This document shows, in pieces, positions 19,615-28,969 of a stretch of DNA of 33,860 nt. Every line of letters begins with the position of its first letter. Positions within the stretch are counted from its first letter, which is position 1. A program made the position numbers and the translations under genes. The notes beneath the pieces were generated by a model that was not told the DNA's origin, made no database searches, and saw only the letters and a list, made by a program, of their open reading frames with translations. Source of the DNA: Flavobacterium sp. (GTDB lineage: Bacteria > Bacteroidota > Bacteroidia > Flavobacteriales > Flavobacteriaceae); assembly GCA_024644805.1 (NCBI GenBank), contig JAHEHC010000008.1:1-33860 (forward strand), written 5' to 3'.

Positions 19615-20841
19615 ATGATTACTACTAGAATTTCATCAGAGCAGGCAATGAAGCTTGAAGATAAGTATGGAGCTCATAATTACCATCCACTACCAGTCGT
19701 TTTGAGTAGAGGTGAAGGCGTTTTTGTATGGGATGCTGAAGGCACCAAATACTTTGATTTTTTATCTGCATATTCTGCTGTTAACCAAGGGCATTGTCAT
19801 CCGAGGATCGTTGAATCTATCGTTGAACAAGCCAAAGTGTTGCATTTGACCTCAAGGGCATTTTATAGTGACTCTTTAGGAGAATATGAGCAGTTTATGT
19901 CTGAATATTTTGGTTTCGATAAGGTTTTACCAATGAATACCGGTGCCGAGGGTGTTGAAACCGCTATGAAATTAGTTAGAAAATGGGCCTATAAGAAAAA
20001 GGGAGTGCCACAGAATCAGGCCAGGATTCTTTTTGCAAAGGATAATTTCCATGGTCGGACCATATCTGTAGTTTCTGCATCAAATGATCCGGAAGCTAAA
20101 AATGACTTTGGTCCTTTTACCCCTGGAATATCAAGTATTCCCTATAATGATATTCAGGCTCTTAAAGAAGAATTGAAAGATCCAAATATAGCTGCATTTA
20201 TCGTTGAGCCCATTCAAGGTGAGGCGGGGGTTATGGTGCCGGATGAAGGGTATCTGACCAAGGCATATGAATTATGTAAGGCGAATAATGTATTATTTGT
20301 TGCCGATGAGATACAAACAGGAATTGCGAGAACTGGAAAGATATTGGCATGTGATCATGAAAACATCAAACCAGATATATTGATCTTGGGCAAGGCATTA
20401 TCGGGTGGAGCTTACCCTGTATCAGCAGTATTGGCGAATGATGAAATTATGTTATGTATAAAACCCGGAGAACATGGCTCTACCTACGGAGGTAACCCTA
20501 TGGCTTGTAAAATTGCTATGACGGCATTACAGGTTGTCAAAGATGAGAATTTAGCAGAGAATGCAGAAAGACTGGGTGAGTTGTTCAGAACCAAACTTAA
20601 GGATATCGATTCTGAGATGATAACCTTGGTTAGGGGTAAAGGATTATTGAATGCGATAGTTATAAAAGAGATGAATGGAAAAACCGCCTGGGATGTTTGT
20701 GTGAGATTAAAAGAAAATGGACTTCTGGCAAAACCGACGCATGGTGATATCATCAGGTTTGCACCTCCATTAGTGATCACAGAAGACCAAATCTTAGAAT
20801 GTGTTTCTATAATCGAAAAAACGATTAGGTCGTTTGAATGA
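19615..20841 (+). CDS. rocD: Ornithine--oxo-acid aminotransferase
   Basis: This PLP enzyme converts ornithine plus 2-oxoglutarate to glutamate-5-semialdehyde plus glutamate, leading to proline or glutamate. The 408-residue product is a class III aminotransferase: N-terminal [65 protein letters not shown] at the PLP phosphate site, [39 protein letters not shown], and PLP-binding Lys260 in [18 protein letters not shown]. The [11 protein letters not shown] opening is specific to ornithine aminotransferases rather than acetylornithine aminotransferases. It converges on argF across a shared terminator and supplies the ornithine-consuming exit of the deiminase route. Confidence 0.95.
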   Translation: MITTRISSEQAMKLEDKYGAHNYHPLPVVLSRGEGVFVWDAEGTKYFDFLSAYSAVNQGHCHPRIVESIVEQAKVLHLTSRAFYSDSLGEYEQFMSEYFGFDKVLPMNTGAEGVETAMKLVRKWAYKKKGVPQNQARILFAKDNFHGRTISVVSASNDPEAKNDFGPFTPGISSIPYNDIQALKEELKDPNIAAFIVEPIQGEAGVMVPDEGYLTKAYELCKANNVLFVADEIQTGIARTGKILACDHENIKPDILILGKALSGGAYPVSAVLANDEIMLCIKPGEHGSTYGGNPMACKIAMTALQVVKDENLAENAERLGELFRTKLKDIDSEMITLVRGKGLLNAIVIKEMNGKTAWDVCVRLKENGLLAKPTHGDIIRFAPPLVITEDQILECVSIIEKTIRSFE

Positions 20842-20860
20842 TTTCGGGGATATAAAGAAC

Positions 20861-20894
20861 AAAAAAGGGTGATCATTCGATCACCCTTTTTTTT
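20861..20894. terminator. Bidirectional terminator between rocD and argF
   Basis: AAAAAAGGGTGATC / GATCACCCTTTTTTTT form a 14-bp stem with loop ATTC. A tracts on one side and T tracts on the other serve both convergent genes (rocD rightward, argF leftward). Confidence 0.9.
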
Positions 20895-20897
20895 GTC

Positions 20898-21917
20898 TTA
20901 TAACGTTGCTGCCATAACAGCCTTAATGGTATGCATCCGATTTTCTGCTTCATCAAATACAATTGAAGCTTCAGATTCAAATACATCTTCGGTAACTTCC
21001 AAGCCATCCAAACCAAACTTATTGAATATTTCTTCTCCAACACCAGTTTTCCTGTTATGGAAAGCAGGAAGACAATGCATGAATTTCACATTTGGATTAT
21101 TGGTCAGATCCATAACATTCTTATTGACCTGATAGGGCTTTAATAGATTTATTCTTTGTTCCCAAACTTCATCGGGTTCACCCATTGACACCCATACATC
21201 TGTAATAATGAAGTCACAATCTTTCACTGCCTCGGAAACATTCTCAGTAATAGTAATTTTGGCTCCGGATTCTTTAGCAATATCATGTACCTGATCTACT
21301 AAATCTTGTTCCGGCTGTACTTCTTTAGGGGCTGCAATTCTAACATCCATTCCCATCTTAGATCCAACGATCAACAAGGAGTTCCCCATGTTATTTCGGG
21401 CATCTCCAAGATAAGCGTACCGTATATTTTTTAATTTTTTATCGGAATGTTCTTTCATGGTAAGCAGATCTGCTAATACTTGAGTTGGGTGGTACTCATT
21501 TGTTAGACCATTCCATACGGTAACTCCAGCATGTTTTGCTAAAGTTTCAACTATTTCTTGTCCAAACCCTCTATACTCTATACCATCATACATTCTGCCA
21601 AGAACTCGAGCCGTATCCTCAATGGATTCTTTCTTGCCCATTTGTGATCCGGTAGGACCTAAATAAGTAGTGGACCCACCGAGGTCATGCGTAGCAACTT
21701 CAAAAGCACATCGTGTTCTGGTAGAAGCTTTTTCAAAGATCAATGCTATATTCTTACCAGCAAATAGTTGTTTGGTCTTACCTGCTTTCTTATTCTTTTT
21801 GAATTTTGCCGAAAGAGACAACAAATAGTTGATCTCATCCTGAGAGAAATCTAATAATGTTAGAAGATGTTTTCCTTTCAATGCCTTTTTTATTGCAGCT
21901 TTTTTGTCTTTTTTCAT
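20898..21917 (-). CDS. argF: Ornithine carbamoyltransferase (probably catabolic)
   Basis: The enzyme interconverts citrulline plus phosphate with ornithine plus carbamoyl phosphate. The 339-residue product has the carbamoyl-phosphate site S65-T-R-T-R69, the ornithine-specific [17 protein letters not shown] (HPTQ 143-146), DVWVSMGE near 240-247, and MHCLPAFH (HCLP 281-284). These are the ordinary ornithine-using signatures. Many Bacteroidota make arginine through N-acetyl- or N-succinylornithine carbamoyltransferases, so a true ornithine enzyme downstream of carbamate kinase fits catabolism. It starts 31 bp after the carbamate kinase stop on the same strand, so the two form an operon. An N-terminal Lys-rich stretch ([17 protein letters not shown]) is slightly longer than usual. 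Confidence 0.94.
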   Translation of the reverse strand: MKKDKKAAIKKALKGKHLLTLLDFSQDEINYLLSLSAKFKKNKKAGKTKQLFAGKNIALIFEKASTRTRCAFEVATHDLGGSTTYLGPTGSQMGKKESIEDTARVLGRMYDGIEYRGFGQEIVETLAKHAGVTVWNGLTNEYHPTQVLADLLTMKEHSDKKLKNIRYAYLGDARNNMGNSLLIVGSKMGMDVRIAAPKEVQPEQDLVDQVHDIAKESGAKITITENVSEAVKDCDFIITDVWVSMGEPDEVWEQRINLLKPYQVNKNVMDLTNNPNVKFMHCLPAFHNRKTGVGEEIFNKFGLDGLEVTEDVFESEASIVFDEAENRMHTIKAVMAATL

Positions 21918-21948
21918 AAGATGTTATTTGGATTTAATCATTTAACGG

Positions 21949-22911
21949 TTATGTGATGTTATCGTATTCCATGGTTATTTTAGTACCATAAGTTCTGTCT
22001 TCGAGTTTATCGGATTTGGTGATTATACTTTTCTCGCCACCATTCTGAATAAATTTAAGTGCCGCTTCTATTTTTGGTTTCATACTACCCTCACCAAATT
22101 CTCCTGATTCCAGATAGCGAATGGTATCTGTTTCATCTAAGAATTCTACAACTTCCTGATTTTCATTCCCATAATTAATATAGACATATGGGACGTCGGT
22201 CAATATATAAAATTCATTTGCGTGAATCCTTTGAGCCAGCAAAGTAGAGGCCAGATCTTTATCGATGACACCCTCAACAGGATATAGCATCCCTGCCTCA
22301 TCCTTATATACCGGTACTCCACCGCCTCCAATGGTAATTACAATAACGCCTTTGTTAGCTAGCTTAGCGATTGAATCACGATTAAATATCTCTATGGGAT
22401 TTGGTGAAGGTACAACCCTTCGGTAAGCACCTTCTTGTTTGGAAGTTTTTTTAAAAATCCATCCTTTTGATTTCTCCAAATCGAGCGCCTGTTCATGAGT
22501 ATATAACTTCCCAATTTCTTTGCTAGGTTTATTTAAAGCGGGATCGTTTTTATCAACCAGCACCTGAGTTACCAGGGTAACCACATCCCGGTTCAGTCCA
22601 TGTTCTTTTAGAAGATTTCTGAGATTTCTTTCGATCATATATCCGATACCTCCCTGTGAATCGGCGACACAAATATCGAGAGGCATCTGTTCGATATCAT
22701 ACAATTGCTCACCGGCTTCATTTCTCATAACAATATTGCCTACCTGAGGACCATTGCCATGAGTTAACACGATATTATAATCTTCTTTTATCAGGTAAAC
22801 AATATTCTTCAAAGTATCTATAACATTGATATCTTGTTCGTGTATGGTCCCCCTCTGATTACTTCTGGTAATAGCGTTTCCACCAAGAGCAATAACAGCA
22901 AGTTTTTTCAT
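21949..22911 (-). CDS. arcC: Carbamate kinase
   Basis: Carbamate kinase transfers phosphate from carbamoyl phosphate to ADP, giving ATP, ammonia and CO2; it is the energy-yielding step of the deiminase pathway. From the ATG at 22911 the protein is 320 residues, the family length, and starts MKKLAVIALGGNAITRSNQRGT. Other signatures are VLTHGNGPQVGNIVMRNE, DICVADSQGGIGYMIERNL, the KGWIFKKTSKQEGAYRRVVPSPNP segment, VIVITIGGGGVPV, and YILTDVPYVYINY. The frame stays open 47 codons upstream to 23052, but that extension is low-complexity, overlaps the divergent argS region and lacks family similarity, so I reject it. It is the first gene of the leftward pair with argF. Confidence 0.93.
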   Translation of the reverse strand: MKKLAVIALGGNAITRSNQRGTIHEQDINVIDTLKNIVYLIKEDYNIVLTHGNGPQVGNIVMRNEAGEQLYDIEQMPLDICVADSQGGIGYMIERNLRNLLKEHGLNRDVVTLVTQVLVDKNDPALNKPSKEIGKLYTHEQALDLEKSKGWIFKKTSKQEGAYRRVVPSPNPIEIFNRDSIAKLANKGVIVITIGGGGVPVYKDEAGMLYPVEGVIDKDLASTLLAQRIHANEFYILTDVPYVYINYGNENQEVVEFLDETDTIRYLESGEFGEGSMKPKIEAALKFIQNGGEKSIITKSDKLEDRTYGTKITMEYDNIT

Positions 22912-23094
22912 ATTATCTATTTTAACAGGCAAATAAAATATAATATTGAAGATGACCGATAAAAGTAATTTATTTTTTCTGTTTTTGTCAACGGAAGCAG
23001 TAATATTTTTTGTTGTAGAGAAATGCTTTTTTACCAAGATCCTGATGTTCATTCAATATTTCTAATTGTATATTTGCATCAAAATCAATTGAGC
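22912..23094. other. 183-bp divergent region between arcC and argS
   Basis: With the corrected starts, this AT-rich segment must carry both divergent promoters. The argS -7 element is placed at 23069-23076. On the arcC side a TTTATTTG (one mismatch from TAnnTTTG) lies about 25 bp before the ATG. No arginine operator (ARG-box-like dyad) was recognised. Confidence 0.45.
23069..23076 (+). promoter_or_regulatory. Putative -7 element of argS promoter
   Basis: TATATTTG matches TAnnTTTG exactly, 18 bp before the ATG at 23095. A good -33 partner is not evident. Its position downstream of the alternative ATG at 23023 supports the shorter argS start. Confidence 0.45.
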
Positions 23095-24876
23095 ATGTCC
23101 CTTCAGCTAACACTGACACAGCATATAAAGAAAGCAGCCTTAGATTTGTACAAGGCCGAACTTGATTCTGTAGAATTTCAAGCCACTCGCAAGGATTTTG
23201 AAGGCGATCTCACTGTAGTGGTATTTCCGATGCTAAAATGGATCAAAGGAAATCCTGCTGCAATAGCAGAAGACCTTGGTTCCTATATCAAAGCACAGGT
23301 AGATGAGATCACCGATTATAATGTGGTGAAAGGGTTTTTAAATCTTGTATTGAGCGACACCTATTACCTCAATTTCTTCAGTGCTATCTCCAATTTCAAT
23401 GATTTTGGCAAGGTAGAGCAACAGGGAGATGCCGTAATGGTTGAATATTCTTCTCCAAACACCAATAAGCCACTCCATCTGGGGCATATTAGAAACAATC
23501 TTTTGGGTTATTCTGTGGCCGAAATTCTTAAAGCCTCCGGAAAAAAGGTCTATAAGACCCAGATCATCAATGACCGTGGAATCCATATTTGTAAGAGCAT
23601 GCTGGCCTGGAAGCGGTTTGGAAATGGGGAAACTCCAGATTCAACAGGTATTAAAGGCGATAAACTGGTTGGGAAATACTATGTCAGATTCGATAAGGAA
23701 TATAAAGACGAAATCAATGAATTGATATCCGAGGGGTTTTCTGAAGAAGATGCAAAAGCAAAAGCACCATCACTCATAGATGCACAAAAGATGTTGCAAC
23801 TCTGGGAGAATGGAGATCCTGATACGGTTGCACTTTGGAAGATGATGAATGGTTGGGTATATGATGGATTTGAAGAAACCTATAACTCATTAGGGGTCGA
23901 TTTTGATATGCTTTACTATGAAAGTGACACCTACCTTCTAGGAAAGGACAATATAATTGAAGGTCTGGAAAGGGGAGTGTTCTATAAAAAGGATGATGGT
24001 TCGGTCTGGTGCGACCTTACCGATGAAGGTCTTGACGAGAAGATCGTTCTAAGAAGCGACGGAACAGCGGTCTATATGACCCAGGATATTGGCACAGCAA
24101 TACAAAGGGTAAAAGATCATCCTGATATTGGGAGTATGATCTATACCGTAGGTAATGAGCAGGACTATCATTTTAAGGTTTTGTTCCTTATACTTAAGAA
24201 ATTAGGATATGAATGGGCTCAGCATTTGCACCATTTGAGTTATGGAATGGTCGATCTTCCCTCCGGAAAGATGAAAAGCAGAGAAGGAACCGTTGTTGAT
24301 GCAGATGACCTGATCATTGAAATGTCGAACACCGCTGGTAAGATCAGTGAGGAGCTTGGAAAGATCGACGATCTTTCCGATGAAGAGAAGGAGTCCTTGT
24401 ATCATACCATAGGAATGGGAGCCCTTAAATATTTCATACTAAAAGTTGACCCAAAGAAAAGGATCTTGTTCAATCCTGAAGAAAGTGTCGATTTCCAAGG
24501 AAATACAGGTCCCTTCATACAATATACCTATGCAAGGATCCAATCCATACTTCGCAAGGCAGGGGATGATGTCAGATCGAGCGCATTCGACACCTATTCC
24601 AATGAGCTTCATCTAAAGGAAAAGGAATTGTTAAAACAACTCCAGGTCTTTCCGGAAACCATTCAGATGGCTGCCGATCAATTGAGTCCGGCCTTGATCG
24701 CTAACTACACTTACGAACTGGTTAAATCGTTCAATTCTTTCTATCAGAATGTTTCGATTCTAAATGCTTCAAATCAGCAGGAAAGAATATTTAGAGTACG
24801 GCTATCCAAAGCAGTTTCAGATGTTATAAGAACCTCCTTGAAGCTATTGGGAATCGATGTGCCTGATAGGATGTAA
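23095..24876 (+). CDS. argS: Arginyl-tRNA synthetase
   Basis: It charges tRNA-Arg with arginine. From ATG 23095 the product is 593 residues, normal for ArgS, beginning MSLQLTLTQHIKKAALDLYK, the N-terminal Add-1 domain. The class I HIGH motif is H128-L-G-H131 in NTNKPLHLGHIRNNLLG. The KMSKS equivalent is K392-M-K-S395 in LPSGKMKSREGTVVDADDL. The DALR anticodon-binding domain closes the protein (about residues 475-593, with QYTYARIQSILRK and LLKLLGIDVPDRM-like ending). An in-frame ATG at 23023 adds 24 residues without family similarity and lies upstream of the predicted promoter. argS sits beside the arginine-degrading genes, and its stop is only 7 bp from the convergent receptor gene. Confidence 0.97.
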   Translation: MSLQLTLTQHIKKAALDLYKAELDSVEFQATRKDFEGDLTVVVFPMLKWIKGNPAAIAEDLGSYIKAQVDEITDYNVVKGFLNLVLSDTYYLNFFSAISNFNDFGKVEQQGDAVMVEYSSPNTNKPLHLGHIRNNLLGYSVAEILKASGKKVYKTQIINDRGIHICKSMLAWKRFGNGETPDSTGIKGDKLVGKYYVRFDKEYKDEINELISEGFSEEDAKAKAPSLIDAQKMLQLWENGDPDTVALWKMMNGWVYDGFEETYNSLGVDFDMLYYESDTYLLGKDNIIEGLERGVFYKKDDGSVWCDLTDEGLDEKIVLRSDGTAVYMTQDIGTAIQRVKDHPDIGSMIYTVGNEQDYHFKVLFLILKKLGYEWAQHLHHLSYGMVDLPSGKMKSREGTVVDADDLIIEMSNTAGKISEELGKIDDLSDEEKESLYHTIGMGALKYFILKVDPKKRILFNPEESVDFQGNTGPFIQYTYARIQSILRKAGDDVRSSAFDTYSNELHLKEKELLKQLQVFPETIQMAADQLSPALIANYTYELVKSFNSFYQNVSILNASNQQERIFRVRLSKAVSDVIRTSLKLLGIDVPDRM

Positions 24877-24883
24877 TTCATCC

Positions 24884-27445
24884 CTAAAATAAGACCTGAA
24901 TTGAAAAATTGGGACTGAAACCAAGAGACACCTCTTCGACCTGATTGATACTCAAATTGCCATCTTCATCAGTACCTAAGGTAAATTTTGTGTTGAGCGT
25001 ATTTTTTCTGTCCAGCACATTGATAATGGCCACATTTACCTTGGAATCGATCCTGTCGGTAAATTTAAAACGATATTCTGCAGAGATATTGGTTCTGAAA
25101 TAATCGCTTAATCTTTTGCTGTTTGGTGAATCATATTGAATGAAACTAAATGGTCCTACCGTGACGATCTCCTCTCCTTCCAAAGGAGGGGTATAAGGTT
25201 TTCCAGTATGCCAGTCGATCCCAATGGCCAACTTGAATTGTTTGTGGGTATAGGATCCTGCAATGGTAGCTGAATGTCTGATGTCAATATTGTTCGGAAA
25301 GGATGATGGAACCAATTCATCGAATGTATAATCGTTATTCATGTAGACATAACTGAACCAAGCAGAAAATGCATTCATCTTTTTATTTAGGGAGAATTCA
25401 AGTCCGCTTACCCGATATTCGCCTGCAACACGAACATTCTGAAATTGGTTTTGGAACCCTTGATTTGCTGTTGTAATTCCAGTGACATTCTTATAGAAAC
25501 CTTCCAGATTGATGAACCAATTCCTATGGTTGTAAATGAGGCCGATAGATACCTGTCTGCTTTTTATTATGGGAACCTCATTGTCATCCGAGAGAACCCA
25601 TCTGCGTTTCTCAATTCCAAGGAAATCACTTTCAAAATCTATTCTTTGTGTTGTTGTCTGACTTTTAAGTTCTCCTAATGCTTCAACCGCAAACCCATTG
25701 TTTAATTTTTGATAGACACTTAATCTCGGTTCCAATGAGAACTTATTGAATTTACCGATGTAATTCGCTCTGAGCCCAACATTGACTATGGTCTTATTAT
25801 TATTGGTGTTTAATTTTGCATTTGAAAATATACTGTGTGTCCGAATTACATTTTTCTTTTTACTCCTAAAACGCGGCAAATTAATATCCTGAATGTTGGA
25901 GATCCCCACTTCCGAGAACTGATACCCATTATCCAGACTCAGATTCTCATTCACTTTATAGGATGCATCCAGTTTGATACCCGTATCCAAAATTTCATTC
26001 TCCTGTAACTGCTGTTGTGTCGTAAAGATATCCCTGTTCAATGAATTGAGGACATAAAAGGAACCATAGACAAAAGCACTACTTTGCAGCCGGTCACTCC
26101 ATGATCTGTTCCATGAAATTCCTCCTACGATACTCTGCTGTTGAAGATCACTATTCTTGGAAATCGCCATATCTTCATCGACAATATTCTCAATGAAGTC
26201 CAGGGTATTGTCAATGGTCATAAAATTTACACGCACCTGATCCCTTTCTGAAATATCCCATAATAATTTGGTGCTGAAATCATAAAAGTTGAAATCTTCA
26301 TTAGCCGATACATCAACAGTACTTTCAGATGATTGAAAATTGGTGATCTCGGTATCTTGAAAGATTCTTTCAGCGTAGGTTCTGTATATATTTGTCTCAA
26401 ATAGACTATTCAGAGATCTTCTTCCGGAAACTTGTATTCCCAAACGATCGGAAACCGGAATATTCAAATAAGCATTGGCATCAATAAGGTTGAACCCGAC
26501 ACTGCCTGATAAGGATTCAGCAATGGTGTTTTTTGAACGCATATCGATCACTCCGGAAACACTCTCCCCATATCGGGCATGAGTTCCATTTTTATAGACG
26601 GTCACATCCTGAGTTAGATTGGGATTGAATGCAGAGATAAGTCCGAAGAAATGACCATTCTGGTACATTTTGATATCATCCCATAAGAATAGGTTCTCAT
26701 CATGAGTTCCTCCACGTATATTGATATTGGATATGGTCTCATTGACACTTTCAACTCCGGGTAATGCTTGTATTATCTGTAGAACATCATTTTCGATCTG
26801 TCCGGGCAGTAAACCAAAATCAGTGGTCTTGAGTGTAATGGATCCATCGGAATGTTTATCAATTCCTTTTGTTAGAAAATTGTAAAGAACAACCTCTTCC
26901 AATTCTGAAATACTTTGTTGAAGCTCTATAACAGGACAATCAGAGTCTAACAGACTGGTAACGATCATGGAATCATTATATCCCAGATAGCTTACTATAA
27001 GAATTAGGTTAGAATTGTCATTTGTTATATAAAACATTCCTTTAGAATCTGTCGTAGTATTGAACGATCTGTCTTGAGAATATATAGTGGCACCTGTAAG
27101 AGGTAAATTTGTTTGTGAGTCGACTATCTTCCCACATAGAGTACCTATTCCATCTTTTAGATTGATGGTAATGAACCTCTCATTGATCTGGGTGAAGACA
27201 AGAGGGGTGTTGATCGTCAGGTAGTTTAAAATTCCCTGTAAGTCCAGTTCAGTATCAGGGGGAGTTATTGAAATTTCTGAGATATTCTGGGTCGCATATG
27301 AAAAACGAACATCATAGTTGTCTTCAATTGACAGAATAATTGACGACAATGGTTTTTTCTCAGTATCACCCTGCCCATAGGAACTATGAGAATATATAAG
27401 AAGAAATAGTATTAAGAAAAAGCAATTACTTATTACCTTTTGCAT
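24884..27445 (-). CDS. FecA-like TonB-dependent outer-membrane receptor/transducer
   Basis: The 853-residue product is an outer-membrane, TonB-energised transporter that also signals. Domains in order: signal peptide about 1-24 (SNCFFLILFLLIYSHSSYG); STN signalling domain about 28-110 (SIEDNYDVRFSYATQNIS); carboxypeptidase-regulatory-like domain about 112-190 (LCGKIVDSQTNLPLTGATIYSQDRSF); plug about 210-300 (VLQIIQALPGVESVNETISNINIRGGTHDENLFLWDDIKMYQ); then a long beta barrel ending in Phe853, the usual terminal aromatic. There is no SusD partner, so a polysaccharide utilisation locus is unlikely. The STN domain plus the FecR and sigma genes directly upstream mark it as the sensor of a cell-surface signalling relay. 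Substrate unknown. Its start overlaps the FecR stop by 20 bp. Confidence 0.92.
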   Translation of the reverse strand: MQKVISNCFFLILFLLIYSHSSYGQGDTEKKPLSSIILSIEDNYDVRFSYATQNISEISITPPDTELDLQGILNYLTINTPLVFTQINERFITINLKDGIGTLCGKIVDSQTNLPLTGATIYSQDRSFNTTTDSKGMFYITNDNSNLILIVSYLGYNDSMIVTSLLDSDCPVIELQQSISELEEVVLYNFLTKGIDKHSDGSITLKTTDFGLLPGQIENDVLQIIQALPGVESVNETISNINIRGGTHDENLFLWDDIKMYQNGHFFGLISAFNPNLTQDVTVYKNGTHARYGESVSGVIDMRSKNTIAESLSGSVGFNLIDANAYLNIPVSDRLGIQVSGRRSLNSLFETNIYRTYAERIFQDTEITNFQSSESTVDVSANEDFNFYDFSTKLLWDISERDQVRVNFMTIDNTLDFIENIVDEDMAISKNSDLQQQSIVGGISWNRSWSDRLQSSAFVYGSFYVLNSLNRDIFTTQQQLQENEILDTGIKLDASYKVNENLSLDNGYQFSEVGISNIQDINLPRFRSKKKNVIRTHSIFSNAKLNTNNNKTIVNVGLRANYIGKFNKFSLEPRLSVYQKLNNGFAVEALGELKSQTTTQRIDFESDFLGIEKRRWVLSDDNEVPIIKSRQVSIGLIYNHRNWFINLEGFYKNVTGITTANQGFQNQFQNVRVAGEYRVSGLEFSLNKKMNAFSAWFSYVYMNNDYTFDELVPSSFPNNIDIRHSATIAGSYTHKQFKLAIGIDWHTGKPYTPPLEGEEIVTVGPFSFIQYDSPNSKRLSDYFRTNISAEYRFKFTDRIDSKVNVAIINVLDRKNTLNTKFTLGTDEDGNLSINQVEEVSLGFSPNFSIQVLF

Positions 27446-28355
27446 ATAGGGTTACATCATCATTTCCACTAATGCTGTAAGCTAAATTCAAAGGATCACA
27501 AACCGATTTAAGTGCCAGATCAAGATCTTTATGTGTGAAAGCTCCGGTAAAACGCTTCTCAACATTAACGTTATCTGTGGTTATTTTTATAGGATATTGT
27601 CTCTCAATTTCCTGCAATACTGTTGCTAAGGTAGCATTTTCAAAATAACTTTCATCCAATAACCAACCGGGATTTTCGGTGTTTGAAGATTCGTGATATA
27701 TAATGAGTCCATTTTCTATTTTCAGTTCTTTTCCTGCTTGAAGTTCAATTTTGGAGTCGTTTAGAGACACACTAACCAATCCTTCATAACAATTAATATA
27801 GAACTTGTTGTCTCTGGCAAAAACATTGAATTGAGTACCGAGAACACTCACGGTTCCATGAGCTGTATTAACGTTGAATGTGTTTCCTTTGGACACCTTA
27901 AAGAAAGCTTCACCGATCAATGATACATTCCGACTATCGTTCCAGTTCTTTTTGTTGAATTTCACTTCCGTTTGTGCATTCAATATCACTTCCGATCGAT
28001 CCGGTAATTCGATGGTCTTCTTTTCTGCTATGGCTGTTTTAACTGAAGTATCCAGAGTATTGATCAAATGGAATCCCGTAAAGAGTATGGCAAATACCGC
28101 AGCAACCTTTAAAAAGGTCTTCATCGACCTTAGTGGTCTAACCTTGCTATTTCTTTCATTGACCTGTTGAATTGAAGTTTTGGAAGAGATTGCCGAATAG
28201 GTCTCTTCTTCATTGAATTCCGGCAGACTTAACTTCGAAGAAGCCTCTGCAATCCTTAAGTAAGAGGCATATTCCGGAGAACTTTTTAAATGCTCCAGTT
28301 CTGCTTCCGATATCTCATTATTCAACCATTTGGTCAATAAATCGTCATACTTCAT
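27426..28355 (-). CDS. FecR-type anti-sigma factor
   Basis: FecR-family proteins span the inner membrane, hold an ECF sigma factor and release it when the STN domain of a loaded receptor contacts their periplasmic part. The 309-residue product has a cytoplasmic N-terminus (1-80, with DLLTKWLNNEISEAELEHL), one transmembrane helix at about 82-100 (LKVAAVFAILFTGFHLINTL), a FecR domain at about 112-205 (ELPDRSEVILNAQTEVKF, GEAFFKV, TVSVLGTQFNVFA, EGLVSVS), and a C-terminal DUF4974-like domain at 236-305 (YFENATLATVLQEIERQYPIKI, FTGAF). It lies 56 bp after the sigma gene and overlaps the receptor gene by 20 bp, so the three are one operon. Confidence 0.94.
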   Translation of the reverse strand: MKYDDLLTKWLNNEISEAELEHLKSSPEYASYLRIAEASSKLSLPEFNEEETYSAISSKTSIQQVNERNSKVRPLRSMKTFLKVAAVFAILFTGFHLINTLDTSVKTAIAEKKTIELPDRSEVILNAQTEVKFNKKNWNDSRNVSLIGEAFFKVSKGNTFNVNTAHGTVSVLGTQFNVFARDNKFYINCYEGLVSVSLNDSKIELQAGKELKIENGLIIYHESSNTENPGWLLDESYFENATLATVLQEIERQYPIKITTDNVNVEKRFTGAFTHKDLDLALKSVCDPLNLAYSISGNDDVTLYAKGNK

Positions 28356-28395
28356 TTTTTCTTACTTTTAATGATATAACAGTATACATATTGTT

Positions 28396-28407
28396 TACCC
28401 TACTTAA
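28396..28407 (+). repeat. Copy 1 of 12-bp motif TACCCTACTTAA
   Basis: TACCCTACTTAA occurs in the 56-bp gap between the sigma factor and FecR genes. The exact reverse complement lies on the other side of the sigma gene (28970-28981). A shorter 10-bp version (TTAAGTAGGG) lies at 30021-30030 inside the end of the divergent lipoprotein gene. Function unknown. Confidence 0.5.
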
Positions 28408-28411
28408 TTTG

Positions 28412-28921
28412 TTATAAATCTTCAATTTCTTTTCTTAGAGACATCAGGGCCAGACTCATCCTCTTTTCAACTGCTTTTACAGAGATCTCTAAAATCTCGG
28501 CAATCTCCCTGTATTTTTTTCCCTCAACCCGATTCATAAGAAAAGCAATCCGTTGCCCTTCCGATAGATTATCGATCGCTCTGGTCAACTTATCCATATA
28601 TTCTTTTTCTTCCAGCAGGAAATGAGGAGATTCCTTGTTTACCGAACGTTGTTGCTGAATCCGATACTTCAAGACCACTTTTTTATGGGCTACTCTGTTT
28701 AGGAAAGCATTGTTTATTACTGTATAAAGAAAAGAGCGCGCTTTTTCTTTGGGAACCGATTCGCAATGGTTCCACAGTTTAATGAATGCTTCTTGTACCA
28801 GATCATTGGCCTCTTCTTCGTTTCCTGTCTTGAAATAGATGAAATTCCATACCGACTTGGAATGTTCCTGATAGATCTCAGAAAAAATCCTTTCATCACA
28901 AACTTTATCCTTGGAACTCAT
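28412..28921 (-). CDS. ECF-type RNA polymerase sigma factor
   Basis: The 169-residue product is an extracytoplasmic-function sigma factor. Sigma region 2 covers about residues 12-80 (FSEIYQEHSKSVWNFIYFKTGNEEEANDLVQEAFIKLWNH, then ARSFLYTVINNAFLNRV). Region 4 covers about 112-166 (LTRAIDNLSEGQRIAFLMNRVEGKKYREIAEILEISVKAVEKRMSLALMSLRKEI), with its helix-turn-helix at about 138-158. It is of the Bacteroidota type often paired with FecR. It is encoded first in the sigma-FecR-receptor operon and is 91 bp away from a divergent lipoprotein gene, a plausible regulatory target. Autoregulation is likely for the family but not shown here. Confidence 0.94.
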   Translation of the reverse strand: MSSKDKVCDERIFSEIYQEHSKSVWNFIYFKTGNEEEANDLVQEAFIKLWNHCESVPKEKARSFLYTVINNAFLNRVAHKKVVLKYRIQQQRSVNKESPHFLLEEKEYMDKLTRAIDNLSEGQRIAFLMNRVEGKKYREIAEILEISVKAVEKRMSLALMSLRKEIEDL

Positions 28922-28969
28922 CTTAATTTAAATAGAGCAGTAAAGGTAAGTAGAAAGTTTTTTAAATAT

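Noticed and set aside
22912-23052. 47-codon upstream extension of the carbamate kinase frame
   Set aside because: The family start MKKLAVIALGGNA is at 22911; the extension lacks family similarity, is Asn/Ile/Lys-rich and would overlap the extended argS frame.
23023-23094. 24-codon upstream extension of argS
   Set aside because: It lies largely upstream of the TATATTTG promoter element at 23069 and adds residues not found in ArgS proteins; the 23095 start gives the normal length.
24869-24883. GGATG-TAATT-CATCC hairpin exactly between the converging argS and receptor genes
   Set aside because: Only a 5-bp stem with no T tract on either side, too weak to call a terminator.
24884-27445. Polysaccharide utilisation locus (SusC/SusD) interpretation of the TonB receptor
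   Set aside because: There is no SusD homolog or glycan-degrading enzyme nearby, and the STN domain with FecR and sigma genes fits surface signalling instead.
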